Positions 1-11,290 are shown, counted from the stretch's first letter. The stretch is DNA of 64,000 bases from an uncultured Luteitalea sp. (GCA_934541105.1 CAKTDA010000007.1:1-64000); one strand, 5' to 3'. The notes: generated by a model from the sequence alone, not told the origin. Program-made: numbers and translations.

Positions 1-1
1 C

Positions 2-1915
2 CCGCGGCCCGGCCAGCCGGGCGGCTACCGCCCCGGCGGCGGCACCGGCCATCGCCCGCGTCCCGGCGGACGCAGCAGCGGCGGTCGCCGTCGCGGCATG
101 CGCATCGAGGCGCCGGTCATGCAGGGTCCGGCCGCCCCGCCGCCAATCACCCGCATCATCACGCTCGCCGAGGGCATGACGGTCAAGGACCTGGCCGACA
201 AGCTCGAAGCGAAGGTGAAGGACGTCATGCGCGTGATCCTCGAACAGGGGATGCGCATGACGATCAACAGCACGCTCGATGCCGAGACCGCCACGATGCT
301 CGCGCGCCAGTTCGGCGCCGAAGTCGAGGTGCGCACCTTCGAGGAGGAGATCGTCGAGTTCGAGGAGGGCGTCAGCAAGCCCGAGGACCTCGAGGCCCGT
401 GCGCCGGTCGTCACGGTGATGGGCCACGTGGACCACGGCAAGACCACGCTGCTCGACAGCATCCGCACGACGCGCGTCGCCGAACGCGAGGCCGGCGGCA
501 TCACGCAGCACATCGGGGCCTACGCCGTCGAGTTGAACGACCGCAAGATCGTCTTCCTCGACACGCCGGGCCACGCGGCGTTCACCACGATGCGTGCGCG
601 CGGCGCGAAGGTCACCGACGTGGTGGTCCTCGTGGTCGCGGCCGACGACGGCGTCATGCCGCAGACGCGTGAGGCCATCGACCACGCGCGCGCGGCGAAG
701 GTGCCGATCATCGTGGCCATCAACAAGATGGACAAGCCGGACTCCAACCCCGACCGCGTGATGCGCGAGTTGTCGGAGATCGGCCTCCTCGCCGAGGCCT
801 GGGGCGGCGACACGGTGATGGTGCCGGTGTCGGCCAAGGCCAGGCAGAACCTCGACACGCTGCTCGAGATGATCCTGCTCGTCACCGAGATCGGCGAGCA
901 CAAGGCCAACGCCGCGCGCAACGCCTCGGGCACCGTGCTCGAAGGCAAGCTGGATCGCGGCCGCGGCCCGGTCGCCACCGTGCTCGTCCAGGACGGCACG
1001 CTGCACGTCGGCGACACGCTGCTCGTCGGCACGATCGTCGGCAAGGTGCGCGCACTGCAGGACGACCGCGGGCGCAGCGTCCGCGAGGTCGGCCCCTCGA
1101 CGCCCGTGGAGGTCCTCGGCCTCGGCGGCGTGCCCACGCCCGGCGACACCTTCCAGGCCGTGGACGACGTCGCCAAGGCGCGCCAGATCGCACTGTTCCG
1201 CGAGGAGCAGGCAAAGGCGAAGTCGCTCGGCGCGCGCGGCGGCCGCATGACGCTCGAGACGCTCCAGAAGGCGATCGCCGAGGGCGGCGTCAAGGAGCTC
1301 GCGCTCATCATCAAGGCCGACGTGCAGGGCTCGGCCGAAGTGCTGGCCGACTCGCTGCAGAAGCTCGGCGACGAGCGCATCAAGGTGCGCGTCATCAGCT
1401 CCGGCGTCGGCGCGATCAACGAGTCGGACGTGCTGCTGGCCACGGCGTCCGAAGCCATCATCATCGGCTTCAACGTCCGGCCCGATCGCAACGCCGAGCA
1501 GGTGGCCGATCGCGAGAAGGTGGACATCCGCCTGCACTCGATCATCTACAACGTCACCGACGAGATCCGCGCCGCGATGGCGGGCATGCTGGAGCCCACC
1601 TTCAAGGAGAACCGGATCGGTGCCGCCGAGGTGCGCGAGGTGTTCCGCGTGCCCAGGGCCGGCACGGTGGCGGGCTGCTTCGTCACCGACGGCGTCATCC
1701 GCCGCTCGGGCGACGCCCAGGCCCGCCTGCTGCGCGACGGCGTTGTCGTCCACACCGGCAAGCTCAGTTCGCTGCGCCGGTTCAAGGACGACGTCTCCGA
1801 GGTCAAGAGCGGCCTCGAGTGCGGCATGACGTTCGAGCGCTACAACGACATCAAGGTCGGCGACGTGATCGAGGTGTTCGTCACCGAGGAAGTCGCGGTC
1901 ACGATTCCGGGATAG
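2..1915 (+). CDS. infB: Translation initiation factor IF-2 (5' end outside window)
   Basis: GTPase that delivers initiator tRNA to the 30S subunit and promotes subunit joining. The reading frame is open from the first bases of the window with a Gly/Pro/Arg-rich stretch (the low-complexity linker typical of IF-2), so the gene starts upstream; the ATG at 98 is internal. Visible motifs: the IF2-N region just before the G domain, G1 GHVDHGKT (around 422-445), G3 DTPGH, G4 NKMD and G5 SAK, then the domain II-IV region up to the stop at 1913-1915. rbfA follows after 6 bp and nrnA, truB, rpsO and pnp come next, which is the conserved nusA-infB operon order; nusA is expected just upstream. Confidence 0.97.
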   Translation, partial: PRPGQPGGYRPGGGTGHRPRPGGRSSGGRRRGMRIEAPVMQGPAAPPPITRIITLAEGMTVKDLADKLEAKVKDVMRVILEQGMRMTINSTLDAETATMLARQFGAEVEVRTFEEEIVEFEEGVSKPEDLEARAPVVTVMGHVDHGKTTLLDSIRTTRVAEREAGGITQHIGAYAVELNDRKIVFLDTPGHAAFTTMRARGAKVTDVVVLVVAADDGVMPQTREAIDHARAAKVPIIVAINKMDKPDSNPDRVMRELSEIGLLAEAWGGDTVMVPVSAKARQNLDTLLEMILLVTEIGEHKANAARNASGTVLEGKLDRGRGPVATVLVQDGTLHVGDTLLVGTIVGKVRALQDDRGRSVREVGPSTPVEVLGLGGVPTPGDTFQAVDDVAKARQIALFREEQAKAKSLGARGGRMTLETLQKAIAEGGVKELALIIKADVQGSAEVLADSLQKLGDERIKVRVISSGVGAINESDVLLATASEAIIIGFNVRPDRNAEQVADREKVDIRLHSIIYNVTDEIRAAMAGMLEPTFKENRIGAAEVREVFRVPRAGTVAGCFVTDGVIRRSGDAQARLLRDGVVVHTGKLSSLRRFKDDVSEVKSGLECGMTFERYNDIKVGDVIEVFVTEEVAVTIPG

Positions 1916-1921
1916 CGGCCG

Positions 1922-2332
1922 ATGCAGCGTCCCGGATCACGCGCCGAGCGCATCGCCGATCAGCTGAAGGACCAGGTCACGCAGCTGCTGGCCTTCGAAG
2001 TGAAGGACCCGGCCATCGGCCTGCTGACCGTCACGCACGTGAAGCTGACGAGCGACCTCGGGCTCGCGCACGTGTACTACACCCTCGTCGGCGACGACAC
2101 CGAGCGTCGCCGGACGGCGCGCGCCCTCGACCGGGCGACGCCGTTCGTGCGGCGCCGCCTCGCCGAGGACATGAACATGCGCCGCGCCCCCGAGGTGCGG
2201 TTCCACTACGACGAGGACCTCGAGCGGCAGGAACGCGTGGCCACGCTGCTGCGCGAGATCGCCAGCGAGCGCGAGGCGCGCGAAGCCCGCGAACGCGAGT
2301 CCACCCCGACACCTGATGACGACACGCACTGA
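1922..2332 (+). CDS. rbfA: Ribosome-binding factor A
   Basis: 136-residue KH-fold protein that binds the 30S subunit and matures the 5' end of 16S rRNA. The N-terminus (RAERIADQLKDQVTQLL) and the central 'KDPAIGLLTVTHVKLTSDL' element are typical of RbfA, and the C-terminus is a charged Arg/Glu-rich tail. It starts 6 bp after infB and overlaps the following DHH-phosphoesterase gene by 17 bp, so translation is probably coupled. Length is normal for the family. Confidence 0.95.
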   Translation: MQRPGSRAERIADQLKDQVTQLLAFEVKDPAIGLLTVTHVKLTSDLGLAHVYYTLVGDDTERRRTARALDRATPFVRRRLAEDMNMRRAPEVRFHYDEDLERQERVATLLREIASEREAREARERESTPTPDDDTH

Positions 2333-3296
2333 GGCGGCGGTGGCCGTCCCGCCTGCCCTGGTGGACGCCCTGCGCGCCTCGGGCCCGGTCCTGATCTGCG
2401 GCCATGCCCGCCCCGACGGCGATGCCATCGGCTCGGTCATGGCCATGGCGGGCGCCCTGCGCGCGATGGGGCGCCCGGTGCGCACGATCGGCAGCGACCC
2501 TGCCCCGCCGTCGCTGACGGTGCTGCCCGGCATGGCGTCGCTCGAACTCGTCCCCACCATCGACGCGACCGGCACCACGGTCATCGTGATGGAGTCGGGA
2601 TCCCTCGCGCGCACCGGCATCACCGGCCTCGACGCAGCCCCGGTGATCGTCAACATCGATCACCATCTCGGCAACACCGGCTTCGGCACCGTGAACTGGT
2701 TCGACGAGGGTGCCGCCGCGTGCGTGGAGATGGTGGCCGACGCCATCGACGCCATCGGTGTCGCCTGGACGCCCGAGATCGCCACGCACCTGTACCTCGG
2801 CCTGCTCACCGACACGGGCGGCTTCCGCCACTCGCACATCTCGGCGCGCAGCTTCGAACTCGCGCGACGCTGCGTGCTTGCCGGGGCCGATCCCGTGCGC
2901 ATCGGCCAGGTCGCCTACGACAGCTTCAGCCTCGGCCGCGTGCGCCTGATCGGCGAACTGCTGCACGGCATGCGCCTCGAGGGCGACGGCCGGATTGCGG
3001 TGCTGACCCTGACGCCAGACGTCCACGTGCGGGCGGGGTCCACGCCGGACGAGACCGAGGGCCTCATCAACATGCCGTTCACCGCCCAGGCGATCCGGGC
3101 GGTGTGCCTGCTGCGCAACGACGAGGACGGCTCGACGCGGGTCAGCCTGCGATCGAAGGGTGACGTCGACGTGCGGGCCGTGGCACAGCGGTTCGGCGGC
3201 GGCGGACACCGCAACGCGAGCGGCTTCACCACCGCCGACCCGCTTGCCGCGGTCGAAGACGCCCTGCTCCCCCTCCTGCGCGACGCCGTGCAATGA
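2316..3296 (+). CDS. nrnA: DHH/DHHA1 phosphoesterase, NrnA-type nanoRNase / pAp phosphatase
   Basis: 326 residues. Family members degrade 2-5 nt RNAs and dephosphorylate 3'-phosphoadenosine 5'-phosphate in the cytoplasm. Motif I is H30-x-R-P-D34-G-D36, the DHH motif is D115-H116-H117, and the DHHA1 substrate loop GGGGHRNASG lies near residue 295. The usual motif II aspartate is a glutamate here (VMES, E93). The gene overlaps rbfA by 17 bp and truB by 4 bp (ATGA), matching the infB-rbfA-nrnA-truB order common in many phyla. The family assignment is firm; the exact substrate is inferred. Confidence 0.9.
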   Translation: MTTRTEAAVAVPPALVDALRASGPVLICGHARPDGDAIGSVMAMAGALRAMGRPVRTIGSDPAPPSLTVLPGMASLELVPTIDATGTTVIVMESGSLARTGITGLDAAPVIVNIDHHLGNTGFGTVNWFDEGAAACVEMVADAIDAIGVAWTPEIATHLYLGLLTDTGGFRHSHISARSFELARRCVLAGADPVRIGQVAYDSFSLGRVRLIGELLHGMRLEGDGRIAVLTLTPDVHVRAGSTPDETEGLINMPFTAQAIRAVCLLRNDEDGSTRVSLRSKGDVDVRAVAQRFGGGGHRNASGFTTADPLAAVEDALLPLLRDAVQ

Positions 3297-4222
3297 CGCC
3301 GTCGCTCGACGGCGTCCTCGTCGTGGACAAGCCCGACGCCGTGACGTCGCACGACGTCGTGGCTGCCGTGCGGCGCCAGGTACCGCGCCGCACCCGCGTG
3401 GGTCATACCGGCACGCTCGACCCGTTTGCCACGGGCGTGCTCCCCCTCGTGATCGGCAAGGCCACGCGGCTCGCGCAGTTCCTGACGGCCACGCGCAAGG
3501 GGTACGTCGCGGCGATCGCATTCGGCACGGCCACCGATACGGGCGACTGCACGGGGGAGACGGTTGCCACCGCCCCCGCCGATCGCATCGCGGCCATCAC
3601 GGCAGACGCGGTGGCGCGGGCGCTCGCGTCATTCGTGGGCACGCAGGCGCAGGTGCCGCCGGCGCACTCGGCCAAGAAGGTGGACGGCGAGCGGGCGTAC
3701 GTCCTGGCGCGCCGCGGTACCCTCGTGGACCTGCCGGCGGTGGACGTGACGGCATTCGCGCTCCGGCTGCTCGCATGGGACCCCGACCGCGCCGTGGCGA
3801 CGGTGGACATGGAAACGTCGGCCGGCTACTACGTGCGGAGCCTCGCGCGCGACCTCGGCGGGCGCCTCGGCGTGCCGTCGCACCTGGCGGCACTGCGCCG
3901 GACGCGGAGCGGCGAGTTCACGCTGGCCGATGCGGCCACGCTCGACGTCGTGGTGGGTCCCGGGTGTGCCGACCTCGGCACGCTCGTGCGTCCGATGGGG
4001 ACGCTGCTGCCGGACCTGCCTGCGCTCCAGCTCGAGCCCGCGCAGGTGGAGGACGTCATGCACGGCCGCCTGTTCGAGCCCGGGCCCGGGCAAGCGCGTC
4101 CGGGGCCGTCCGGCCGTGTGCGGCTGCTTGCCGGCACGACGCTCGTCGGACTGGGCCGGGCGGCGACGGGCGCACCCCACCTCGTCCACGCCGACATCGT
4201 GCTCGGCCAGCCAGCCGGATGA
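3293..4222 (+). CDS. truB: tRNA pseudouridine(55) synthase TruB
   Basis: Makes pseudouridine 55 in the T-loop of tRNAs. 309 residues. The N-terminus (DGVLVVDKP...TSHDVV) and the catalytic motif GHTGTLDPFATGVLP with nucleophile D43 are clear; the second conserved block (SAGYYVRSLARDLG) and a PUA-like C-terminal region follow. The ATG lies inside the nrnA stop (ATGA), so it is the last member of the coupled infB-rbfA-nrnA-truB unit. A 116-bp gap separates it from rpsO. Confidence 0.96.
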   Translation: MTPSLDGVLVVDKPDAVTSHDVVAAVRRQVPRRTRVGHTGTLDPFATGVLPLVIGKATRLAQFLTATRKGYVAAIAFGTATDTGDCTGETVATAPADRIAAITADAVARALASFVGTQAQVPPAHSAKKVDGERAYVLARRGTLVDLPAVDVTAFALRLLAWDPDRAVATVDMETSAGYYVRSLARDLGGRLGVPSHLAALRRTRSGEFTLADAATLDVVVGPGCADLGTLVRPMGTLLPDLPALQLEPAQVEDVMHGRLFEPGPGQARPGPSGRVRLLAGTTLVGLGRAATGAPHLVHADIVLGQPAG

Positions 4223-4338
4223 GCCGTGCGTGTTATCATTCGTAGTTCGCTGGCGCCGCTCTCGCGGCGTCATGACCATTCGACACGACGACGGACCGGG
4301 GCCGGGAGGCTGCTGGGCCGATCGCGGAGGCAGCACCC

Positions 4339-4608
4339 GTGGCACTGACGAAGGACCGCAAGACAAACCTGATCGAGGAATTCCGCCAGCACGACGCCGA
4401 CACCGGCTCCCCCGAGGTGCAGGTGGCAATCCTCAGCGAACGCATCACGTACCTGACCGAGCACTTCAAGACGCACGCGAAGGACCACCACTCGCGCCGC
4501 GGCCTGCTGAAGCTCGTGGGCCAGCGCCGCCGGCTCCTCGATTACGTCAAGGCCAGGAACACGGATCGCTACGCGCAGCTGATCAAGCGGCTCGGCATCC
4601 GGAAGTAG
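4339..4608 (+). CDS. rpsO: 30S ribosomal protein S15
   Basis: 89 residues, full length for S15, a primary 16S rRNA-binding protein of the 30S platform. It carries the family core 'HDADTGSPEVQVAILSERI' and 'HSRRGLLKLVGQRRRLLDYV'. The start is GTG at 4339, supported by a GGAGG ribosome binding site at 4326-4330. A strong hairpin follows, then pnp, the conserved rpsO-pnp arrangement. Confidence 0.97.
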   Translation: MALTKDRKTNLIEEFRQHDADTGSPEVQVAILSERITYLTEHFKTHAKDHHSRRGLLKLVGQRRRLLDYVKARNTDRYAQLIKRLGIRK

Positions 4609-4617
4609 CGGAGACAG

Positions 4618-4647
4618 GAAGGGACGGAAGCGCGCTTCCGTCCCTTC
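4618..4647 (+). terminator. Perfect 13-bp hairpin between rpsO and pnp
   Basis: Arms 4618-4630 and 4635-4647 are exact inverted complements around a 4-nt CGCG loop. Only a weak T-rich tail follows, so it may be a partial terminator or an RNase III-type processing hairpin such as the one known between rpsO and pnp in E. coli. The structure is seen; the role is inferred. Confidence 0.75.
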
Positions 4648-4788
4648 GCATTTGGCTCCGCAGCAGTCCCGCGTGCGATCGTGGCAGGCCCGGCGTCCCG
4701 CCGTGCGGCCCCACTCGTACGCAGGTCGTTTCAGCGCACACCGCCAGGGCAGAGAGGTCCCCTGGCCCTCACCATGACAGGGAACCCC

Positions 4789-6885
<2,097 letters not shown>

Positions 6886-6929
6886 GTCCCGTCGTGCGGG
6901 CACGTTCCCCGGCCCGCAACCCGTCAACG

Positions 6930-6961
6930 AGAAGGGCGCGATCACGCGATCGCGCCCTTCT
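6930..6961 (+). terminator. Rho-independent terminator after pnp
   Basis: A 13-bp stem (6930-6942 with 6949-6961) with loop CACGCG, followed by TT; it closes the infB-pnp block. Confidence 0.8.
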
Positions 6962-7014
6962 TGCGTTACGGTGTCCATCTCCCACCCCCTTCCCACCGGA
7001 CGCCATCGGCCCGT

Positions 7015-7177
7015 CCGCCGGGCGTCGGCGGCGACATCAGGACCCACAGAAGCGTCGGTGCCCCTGCTCGACGCCGCGGCGGTGGACGCGGTGCGCCAGT
7101 GGCGCTACGATGCCCCGACGCTGAACGGCCTGCCAGTCGCCGTGCTCCTGACCGTCACCGTGCGCTTCGGCAAGTGA
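7015..7177 (+). pseudogene. Decayed TonB C-terminal domain relic
   Basis: Two short peptides in different frames look like the two ends of a TonB C-terminal domain. 7015-7057 reads PPGVGGDIRTHRSVG (compare the 'VGG.I..P' entry of TonB_C domains). 7058-7177 reads PLLDAAAVDAVRQWRY...LNGLPVAVLLTVTVRFGK and then a stop (compare '..LDQAALDAVRQW.F.P...NG.PV....TVTV.F'). The middle of the domain and the N-terminal membrane anchor are absent, and the frame changes near 7057. I read it as a deletion remnant of an energy-transducer gene rather than a working protein. It fills most of the 6886-7252 gap between pnp and the kinase gene. Confidence 0.65.
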
Positions 7178-7252
7178 GGCCGGCCGCGCCCCGAGAGCCC
7201 GCTCGCCGTGCGTGACGCGCGGCGGGCCCCGTCTGTCGTACTCCTGGAGAAC

Positions 7253-9559
7253 ATGGACGACGCGCCGTCGCTGCCGACCGTGCCCGTGCTCGATCCGTCG
7301 TCGGCGACGACGGGGGCGGCCGGCATCGTCCTCGACACGAGGGCGGATGCCGACGTCCGGATCGACGGTTACACGATCACGGGCGTCCTCGGTGCCGGAG
7401 GCATGGGCGTCGTGCACCGTGCCGAGCAGCACCGGCCGCTGCGCCGCGAGGTTGCGCTGAAGCTGGTTCGGCGCGGACTCGACACCGACAGGTTGATTGC
7501 GCGCTTCGAGGCCGAGCGCCTGGCCCTCGCCCGGATGAACCATCCGGGCATCGCGCAGGTCTTCGACGCGGGTGCGACGAGCGACGGGCGCCCGTACTTC
7601 GTGATGGAGCTGGTGGACGGCCCTCCCCTCACGGAGTTCTGCGACGCGAACCGCCTGCCCATTCGCGATCGGCTGCAGTTGTTCGTGCTCGCATGCCGCG
7701 CCGTGCAGCACGCCCACCAGAAGGGCATCGTCCATCGCGACCTGAAGCCCTCCAACATCCTGGTCACGCAGGACGACGGACGTCCGGTCCCGAAGGTGAT
7801 CGACTTCGGCATCGCGAAGGTGATGGCCGACGGCGACGACGACGGCGTACTGCTCACGCGCGCTGGCCAGATGGTCGGCACGCCCGAGTTCATGAGCCCG
7901 GAGCAGGCAGGCGTCGTGGACGCCGACGTGGACACGCGCACCGACGTCTACGCGCTGGGGGTGCTGCTCTACGAACTGCTCGCCGGACATCGGCCGCATC
8001 GGTTCGCCGCCGGCACGCGCGACGAGGTGCACCGCGTGCTGCGCGCTCAGCCGACGGCCCGGCCGAGCACCGCGGTCGGCACCCGCTGGCACGGTCGCTT
8101 CACGCCGATGCCGGCGGACTCTGGCACGAGCCCGCTGGAACAGGCGGCTGCGGCGGCGGCACGACGCACGACACCGGAGCGCCTGCGCCGCATCCTCAGC
8201 GGCGACCTCGACACGATCGTGCTCAAGGCGATGGCCTTCGAGCCCGCACGGCGATACCCCTCCGTCGATCAGCTCGCCGAGGACGTCGAGCGGTACCTGA
8301 TCGGGCAGCCCGTGCAGGCCCGCCCCGACTCCTGGCGGTATCGCGCCGGCAAGTTCGCGCGCCGGCATCGCTATTGGCTCTCCGCGGCAGCGATGGCGCT
8401 GGCGACGCTCGTGGCGTTCTCGATCGTGACCGCCGTGCAGTCGGCGCGCGTCGCGCGCGAGCGCGATCGTGCCGAGCAGGCCCTCGCGCGCACGGAAGCG
8501 GTCAACAGCTTCCTCGTGGGCATGTTCCGGCAGGCCGATCCACGTCAGGCGCTTGGCACGTCGCTCACGGCCGAACAGATGCTGGAGCGCGCCGCGGGCG
8601 CGCTCGAGTCCGATCTCCGGGAGGCGCCGGACGTGCGTTCGCAGCTCCTGCAGTCGCTCGCCAACGTCTACAAGCAGCTCGGGCAGTACGACCGATCGGA
8701 GCGCCTGACCGTGCACGCCGTGGCACTGCGGCGCGAGGGTGCGCCGCTCGTGCTCGCCGACAGCCTCGATGCACTCGGCGACGTCCGGCGCTACGCCGGC
8801 CGCGCCAACGACGCCGTCGCGCCTCTCGAAGAGGCCCTGCGACTGCGCGTGCAGCACCTCGGCGATCAGCATCGAGACGTCGCCGAGACCGTGAACAACT
8901 TCGCGCTCGTGCGCCATGAACAGGGTCGCTTCGCCGAAGCCGAGTCACTGCACCGCCGGGCCCTGGCGATCTGGGAGCGCGGGGATGCGCGCGAGGCAGG
9001 CGAGGACCTCGTGGCCCTGGGGCTCACCAACCTGGGCCGGAGCGTACGCGCCCAGGGACGCTCGCGCGAAGCCGCCTCGCTCTTCGAACGTGGGTTGCGC
9101 ATCCGCCGCGAGCGCCTCGCATCGACGAACCCGAGGATCGCCACGAGCCTGCACTACATCGCGCTCACGCATGCCGACGAAGGGCGGTTCGATGACGCCG
9201 CGGGACTCCTGCGCGAGGCCCTCGAGCTCCGGGCATCCGCCCTCGGGGAGACGCATCCGCAGACGCTGGCGACGCGGGCGCAGCTCGCACGAGTCCTCCT
9301 GCGGGGCGGCGACCGCACAGCGGCTGCAGGCGAGGCGCATCGCGTGCTGCGCGATGCCACCGACAACCCGAACGCGCCGGCCATCCGCGCAGCCGAGGCG
9401 GAGATCGTGCTGGCCGAGATCGCGCGAGACGCCGGGCGGCTCGCGGAGGCGCGCGACCGCGTTGCGCGTGCACGCAGGCTGCTGGCCGATGGTCGCAGGA
9501 CCAGCCAGGCACACGACGATCTCGTCCGGCTCGAGGCCGCCCTGCAGGATGCGCGATGA
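7253..9559 (+). CDS. Membrane Ser/Thr protein kinase with C-terminal TPR repeats
   Basis: 768 residues from ATG 7253, chosen because GGAGA at 7246-7250 precedes it; a GTG at 7208 would add 15 residues. Kinase domain about 40-330: Gly loop GAGGMG (47-52), K70, HRDLKPSN with D163, DFG D184, and the activation segment GTPEFMSPEQ. A single transmembrane helix (about 373-395) separates it from a C-terminal half of tetratricopeptide repeats, probably outside the cytoplasm. The architecture is typical of acidobacterial/planctomycete Hanks-type kinases. The cupredoxin gene downstream overlaps its stop by 4 bp, so the two are probably co-translated. The substrate is unknown. Confidence 0.93.
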   Translation: MDDAPSLPTVPVLDPSSATTGAAGIVLDTRADADVRIDGYTITGVLGAGGMGVVHRAEQHRPLRREVALKLVRRGLDTDRLIARFEAERLALARMNHPGIAQVFDAGATSDGRPYFVMELVDGPPLTEFCDANRLPIRDRLQLFVLACRAVQHAHQKGIVHRDLKPSNILVTQDDGRPVPKVIDFGIAKVMADGDDDGVLLTRAGQMVGTPEFMSPEQAGVVDADVDTRTDVYALGVLLYELLAGHRPHRFAAGTRDEVHRVLRAQPTARPSTAVGTRWHGRFTPMPADSGTSPLEQAAAAAARRTTPERLRRILSGDLDTIVLKAMAFEPARRYPSVDQLAEDVERYLIGQPVQARPDSWRYRAGKFARRHRYWLSAAAMALATLVAFSIVTAVQSARVARERDRAEQALARTEAVNSFLVGMFRQADPRQALGTSLTAEQMLERAAGALESDLREAPDVRSQLLQSLANVYKQLGQYDRSERLTVHAVALRREGAPLVLADSLDALGDVRRYAGRANDAVAPLEEALRLRVQHLGDQHRDVAETVNNFALVRHEQGRFAEAESLHRRALAIWERGDAREAGEDLVALGLTNLGRSVRAQGRSREAASLFERGLRIRRERLASTNPRIATSLHYIALTHADEGRFDDAAGLLREALELRASALGETHPQTLATRAQLARVLLRGGDRTAAAGEAHRVLRDATDNPNAPAIRAAEAEIVLAEIARDAGRLAEARDRVARARRLLADGRRTSQAHDDLVRLEAALQDAR

Positions 9560-9945
9560 TGGTGAGGATGAGAGTGCGACCGCCGATCAGCCGCCGCGGC
9601 TGGCTGCGCCGCTGTGCCGCATCGCTTGCCGTGTTCGTGGCGCCCGTCCAACCCGACGGCGAGGTGCCTGGACGCCGGGCCTTCGCGATCACGGCCCGCC
9701 AGTTCACGTTCGACCCCGAGGTCCTCGACGTCCGCCGGAACGACATCGTCCGCCTGACGATCACGTCGGCCGACATCACGCACAGCTTCACCGTGGACGC
9801 GTACCGCATCCAGAAGCGCATCCCGGCAGGCGGCAGCGTGACGTTCGAGTTCCGCGCCGACGAAGTGGGACGATTCCCGTTCTATTGCAGCATGCGCGCC
9901 GACGCGCGCTGCCAGGAGATGCGCGGCGAGTTGATCGTCCGATAG
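9556..9945 (+). CDS. Small secreted cupredoxin-domain protein
   Basis: 129 residues. The N-terminus carries a twin-arginine-like basic stretch (SRRGWLRR) and a hydrophobic segment, so export is likely. A cupredoxin fold follows, with candidate copper ligands H in 'ITHSFTVD', C in 'FPFYCSMRADARC' and M in 'QEMRG', resembling the C-terminal cupredoxin of COX2/N2OR relatives. The ligand loop is degenerate: no second His is evident. Start is ATGA overlapping the kinase stop; ATG 9559 and 9568 are alternatives. Electron transfer or copper sensing is plausible but not shown. Confidence 0.82.
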   Translation: MMVRMRVRPPISRRGWLRRCAASLAVFVAPVQPDGEVPGRRAFAITARQFTFDPEVLDVRRNDIVRLTITSADITHSFTVDAYRIQKRIPAGGSVTFEFRADEVGRFPFYCSMRADARCQEMRGELIVR

Positions 9946-9986
9946 CGGGACGTGCCCGGTGGTCTCCCGCGGAACAAGTCCCTCGA

Positions 9987-11258
9987 CTACGCGAGTTCGC
10001 GCCTGGCCGCCGCGAGGTACTGCGTCCAGTCGTAGTGCGTGATGTCGTGGCCGCCGCGCCGGACGTGGTAACGCACGCGCGCGCCCACTGGCGCGTCCAC
10101 CGCCGGCATGCGCCGCGTGTCGAGGCCGCGGGCGCCGAGGAAGCGCCAGGCCTCGTCGGCAGCCTGCGTCGCCAGGAACTCGCCGCGCGGGTCGGCCCAT
10201 CGATCCTCGACGGCGCTGGCCACGTACAGCACGCGCGGCGCGACGAGCGCGAGCAGCTGGTGCTGGTCCACGGGCAGTTCAGGCACGCGGTCGGCGTACG
10301 TCGCAAACGTCGGGCAGAACCAGTGCGGGAAGCTGCGCGTGATGACCGCCACCGTCTCGCCGAACATCCGGCGGCTCAGCGATGCCCCGCCCTCGCCCGA
10401 GTTGTTCGAGACGACCATCGCGAACTGTTCGTCCTGCGCGCCGGCCCAGAGCGCGGCCTTGCCGAGCCGGCTGTGGCCGATGGCAATCGCACGCGTCGCG
10501 TCTATCCCCGGTAGCGTGCTCACGGCCTTGCGCATCTGCGAGAGGCCCCAGGCCCACATCCCGAGGGCCCCCCAACGCTCTCCCCGGGGAATGCCGTCAA
10601 GATGCCCCTCGGCAAGCGGCGCAATCCCGTGCGTCACCTCGGCCGGATCGTCGGGCGCCAGATCGCCGCAGTACGCCGTTGCCAGCGCACAGTCCTGCTC
10701 GATCACAAGATCGACGGGCCAGCGCCGCGCGAGCATGCCTCGCGAGCGCTCGGTGGCCCGGTGATCGACGATGAAGTTCGGCTCGCTGCTGCGCATCCAC
10801 CGCTCGGAGAGGCGGATGGCGGGGTCGGCGTGCACGGCGTGGTTGCCGAAGAAGTTCAGCCCGACGAACACGGGCACCGGCCGCTCGTGCCTCGGCCGGA
10901 ACACCAGCAGGTCGACGAACGCCCGGCTTCCCCACTCGAGTCGCACCTGCTGGCGCCAGGCACGGCCGTCGAGCACCGCGGTTGGCCCCTCGATGTTGCG
11001 GGTCGTGAACGCGGGCAGTCCGTCGGGCGTCCGGCCGTACACGTGCTGTGCGAAGGACGCCAGCAGCTCCTCGCGCCGCCGCGGCCACTCCGCCCGCGTC
11101 CTCACGCGCCGGCCGTCGGCGAACTCGAGAATGGGCGGCAGCGTGTAGCGCGGGACGAGCCGTTCGTCGTAGTTGGCGCCCGCCGGCTGGGCGTGCAGCG
11201 TGGACGATCCCAGCAGGCCGGCGAGGGTGGAGAGCGTGAACGCGCGACGCGTGATCAT
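9987..11258 (-). CDS. Carbohydrate esterase family 15 (glucuronoyl methylesterase-like), secreted
   Basis: 423 residues with a Tat-like signal peptide (ITRRAFTLS, hydrophobic core, cleavage near LHA-Q). The alpha/beta-hydrolase serine motif is GHSRLGKAALWAG with S263; the acidic residue is probably E289 (SNNSGEGG) and the histidine H404 (RGGHDITHYDW). These match bacterial CE15 enzymes, which cut ester links between lignin and 4-O-methyl-glucuronic acid of xylan. Start ATG 11258 is picked for the signal peptide; the open frame upstream is low-complexity shadow. The neighbouring genes are not polysaccharide genes, so this is an isolated CE15. Confidence 0.87.
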   Translation of the reverse strand: MITRRAFTLSTLAGLLGSSTLHAQPAGANYDERLVPRYTLPPILEFADGRRVRTRAEWPRRREELLASFAQHVYGRTPDGLPAFTTRNIEGPTAVLDGRAWRQQVRLEWGSRAFVDLLVFRPRHERPVPVFVGLNFFGNHAVHADPAIRLSERWMRSSEPNFIVDHRATERSRGMLARRWPVDLVIEQDCALATAYCGDLAPDDPAEVTHGIAPLAEGHLDGIPRGERWGALGMWAWGLSQMRKAVSTLPGIDATRAIAIGHSRLGKAALWAGAQDEQFAMVVSNNSGEGGASLSRRMFGETVAVITRSFPHWFCPTFATYADRVPELPVDQHQLLALVAPRVLYVASAVEDRWADPRGEFLATQAADEAWRFLGARGLDTRRMPAVDAPVGARVRYHVRRGGHDITHYDWTQYLAAARRELA

Positions 11259-11290
11259 GGCCGCCGCAAGGGTATCGCAGCCGACCGCGT

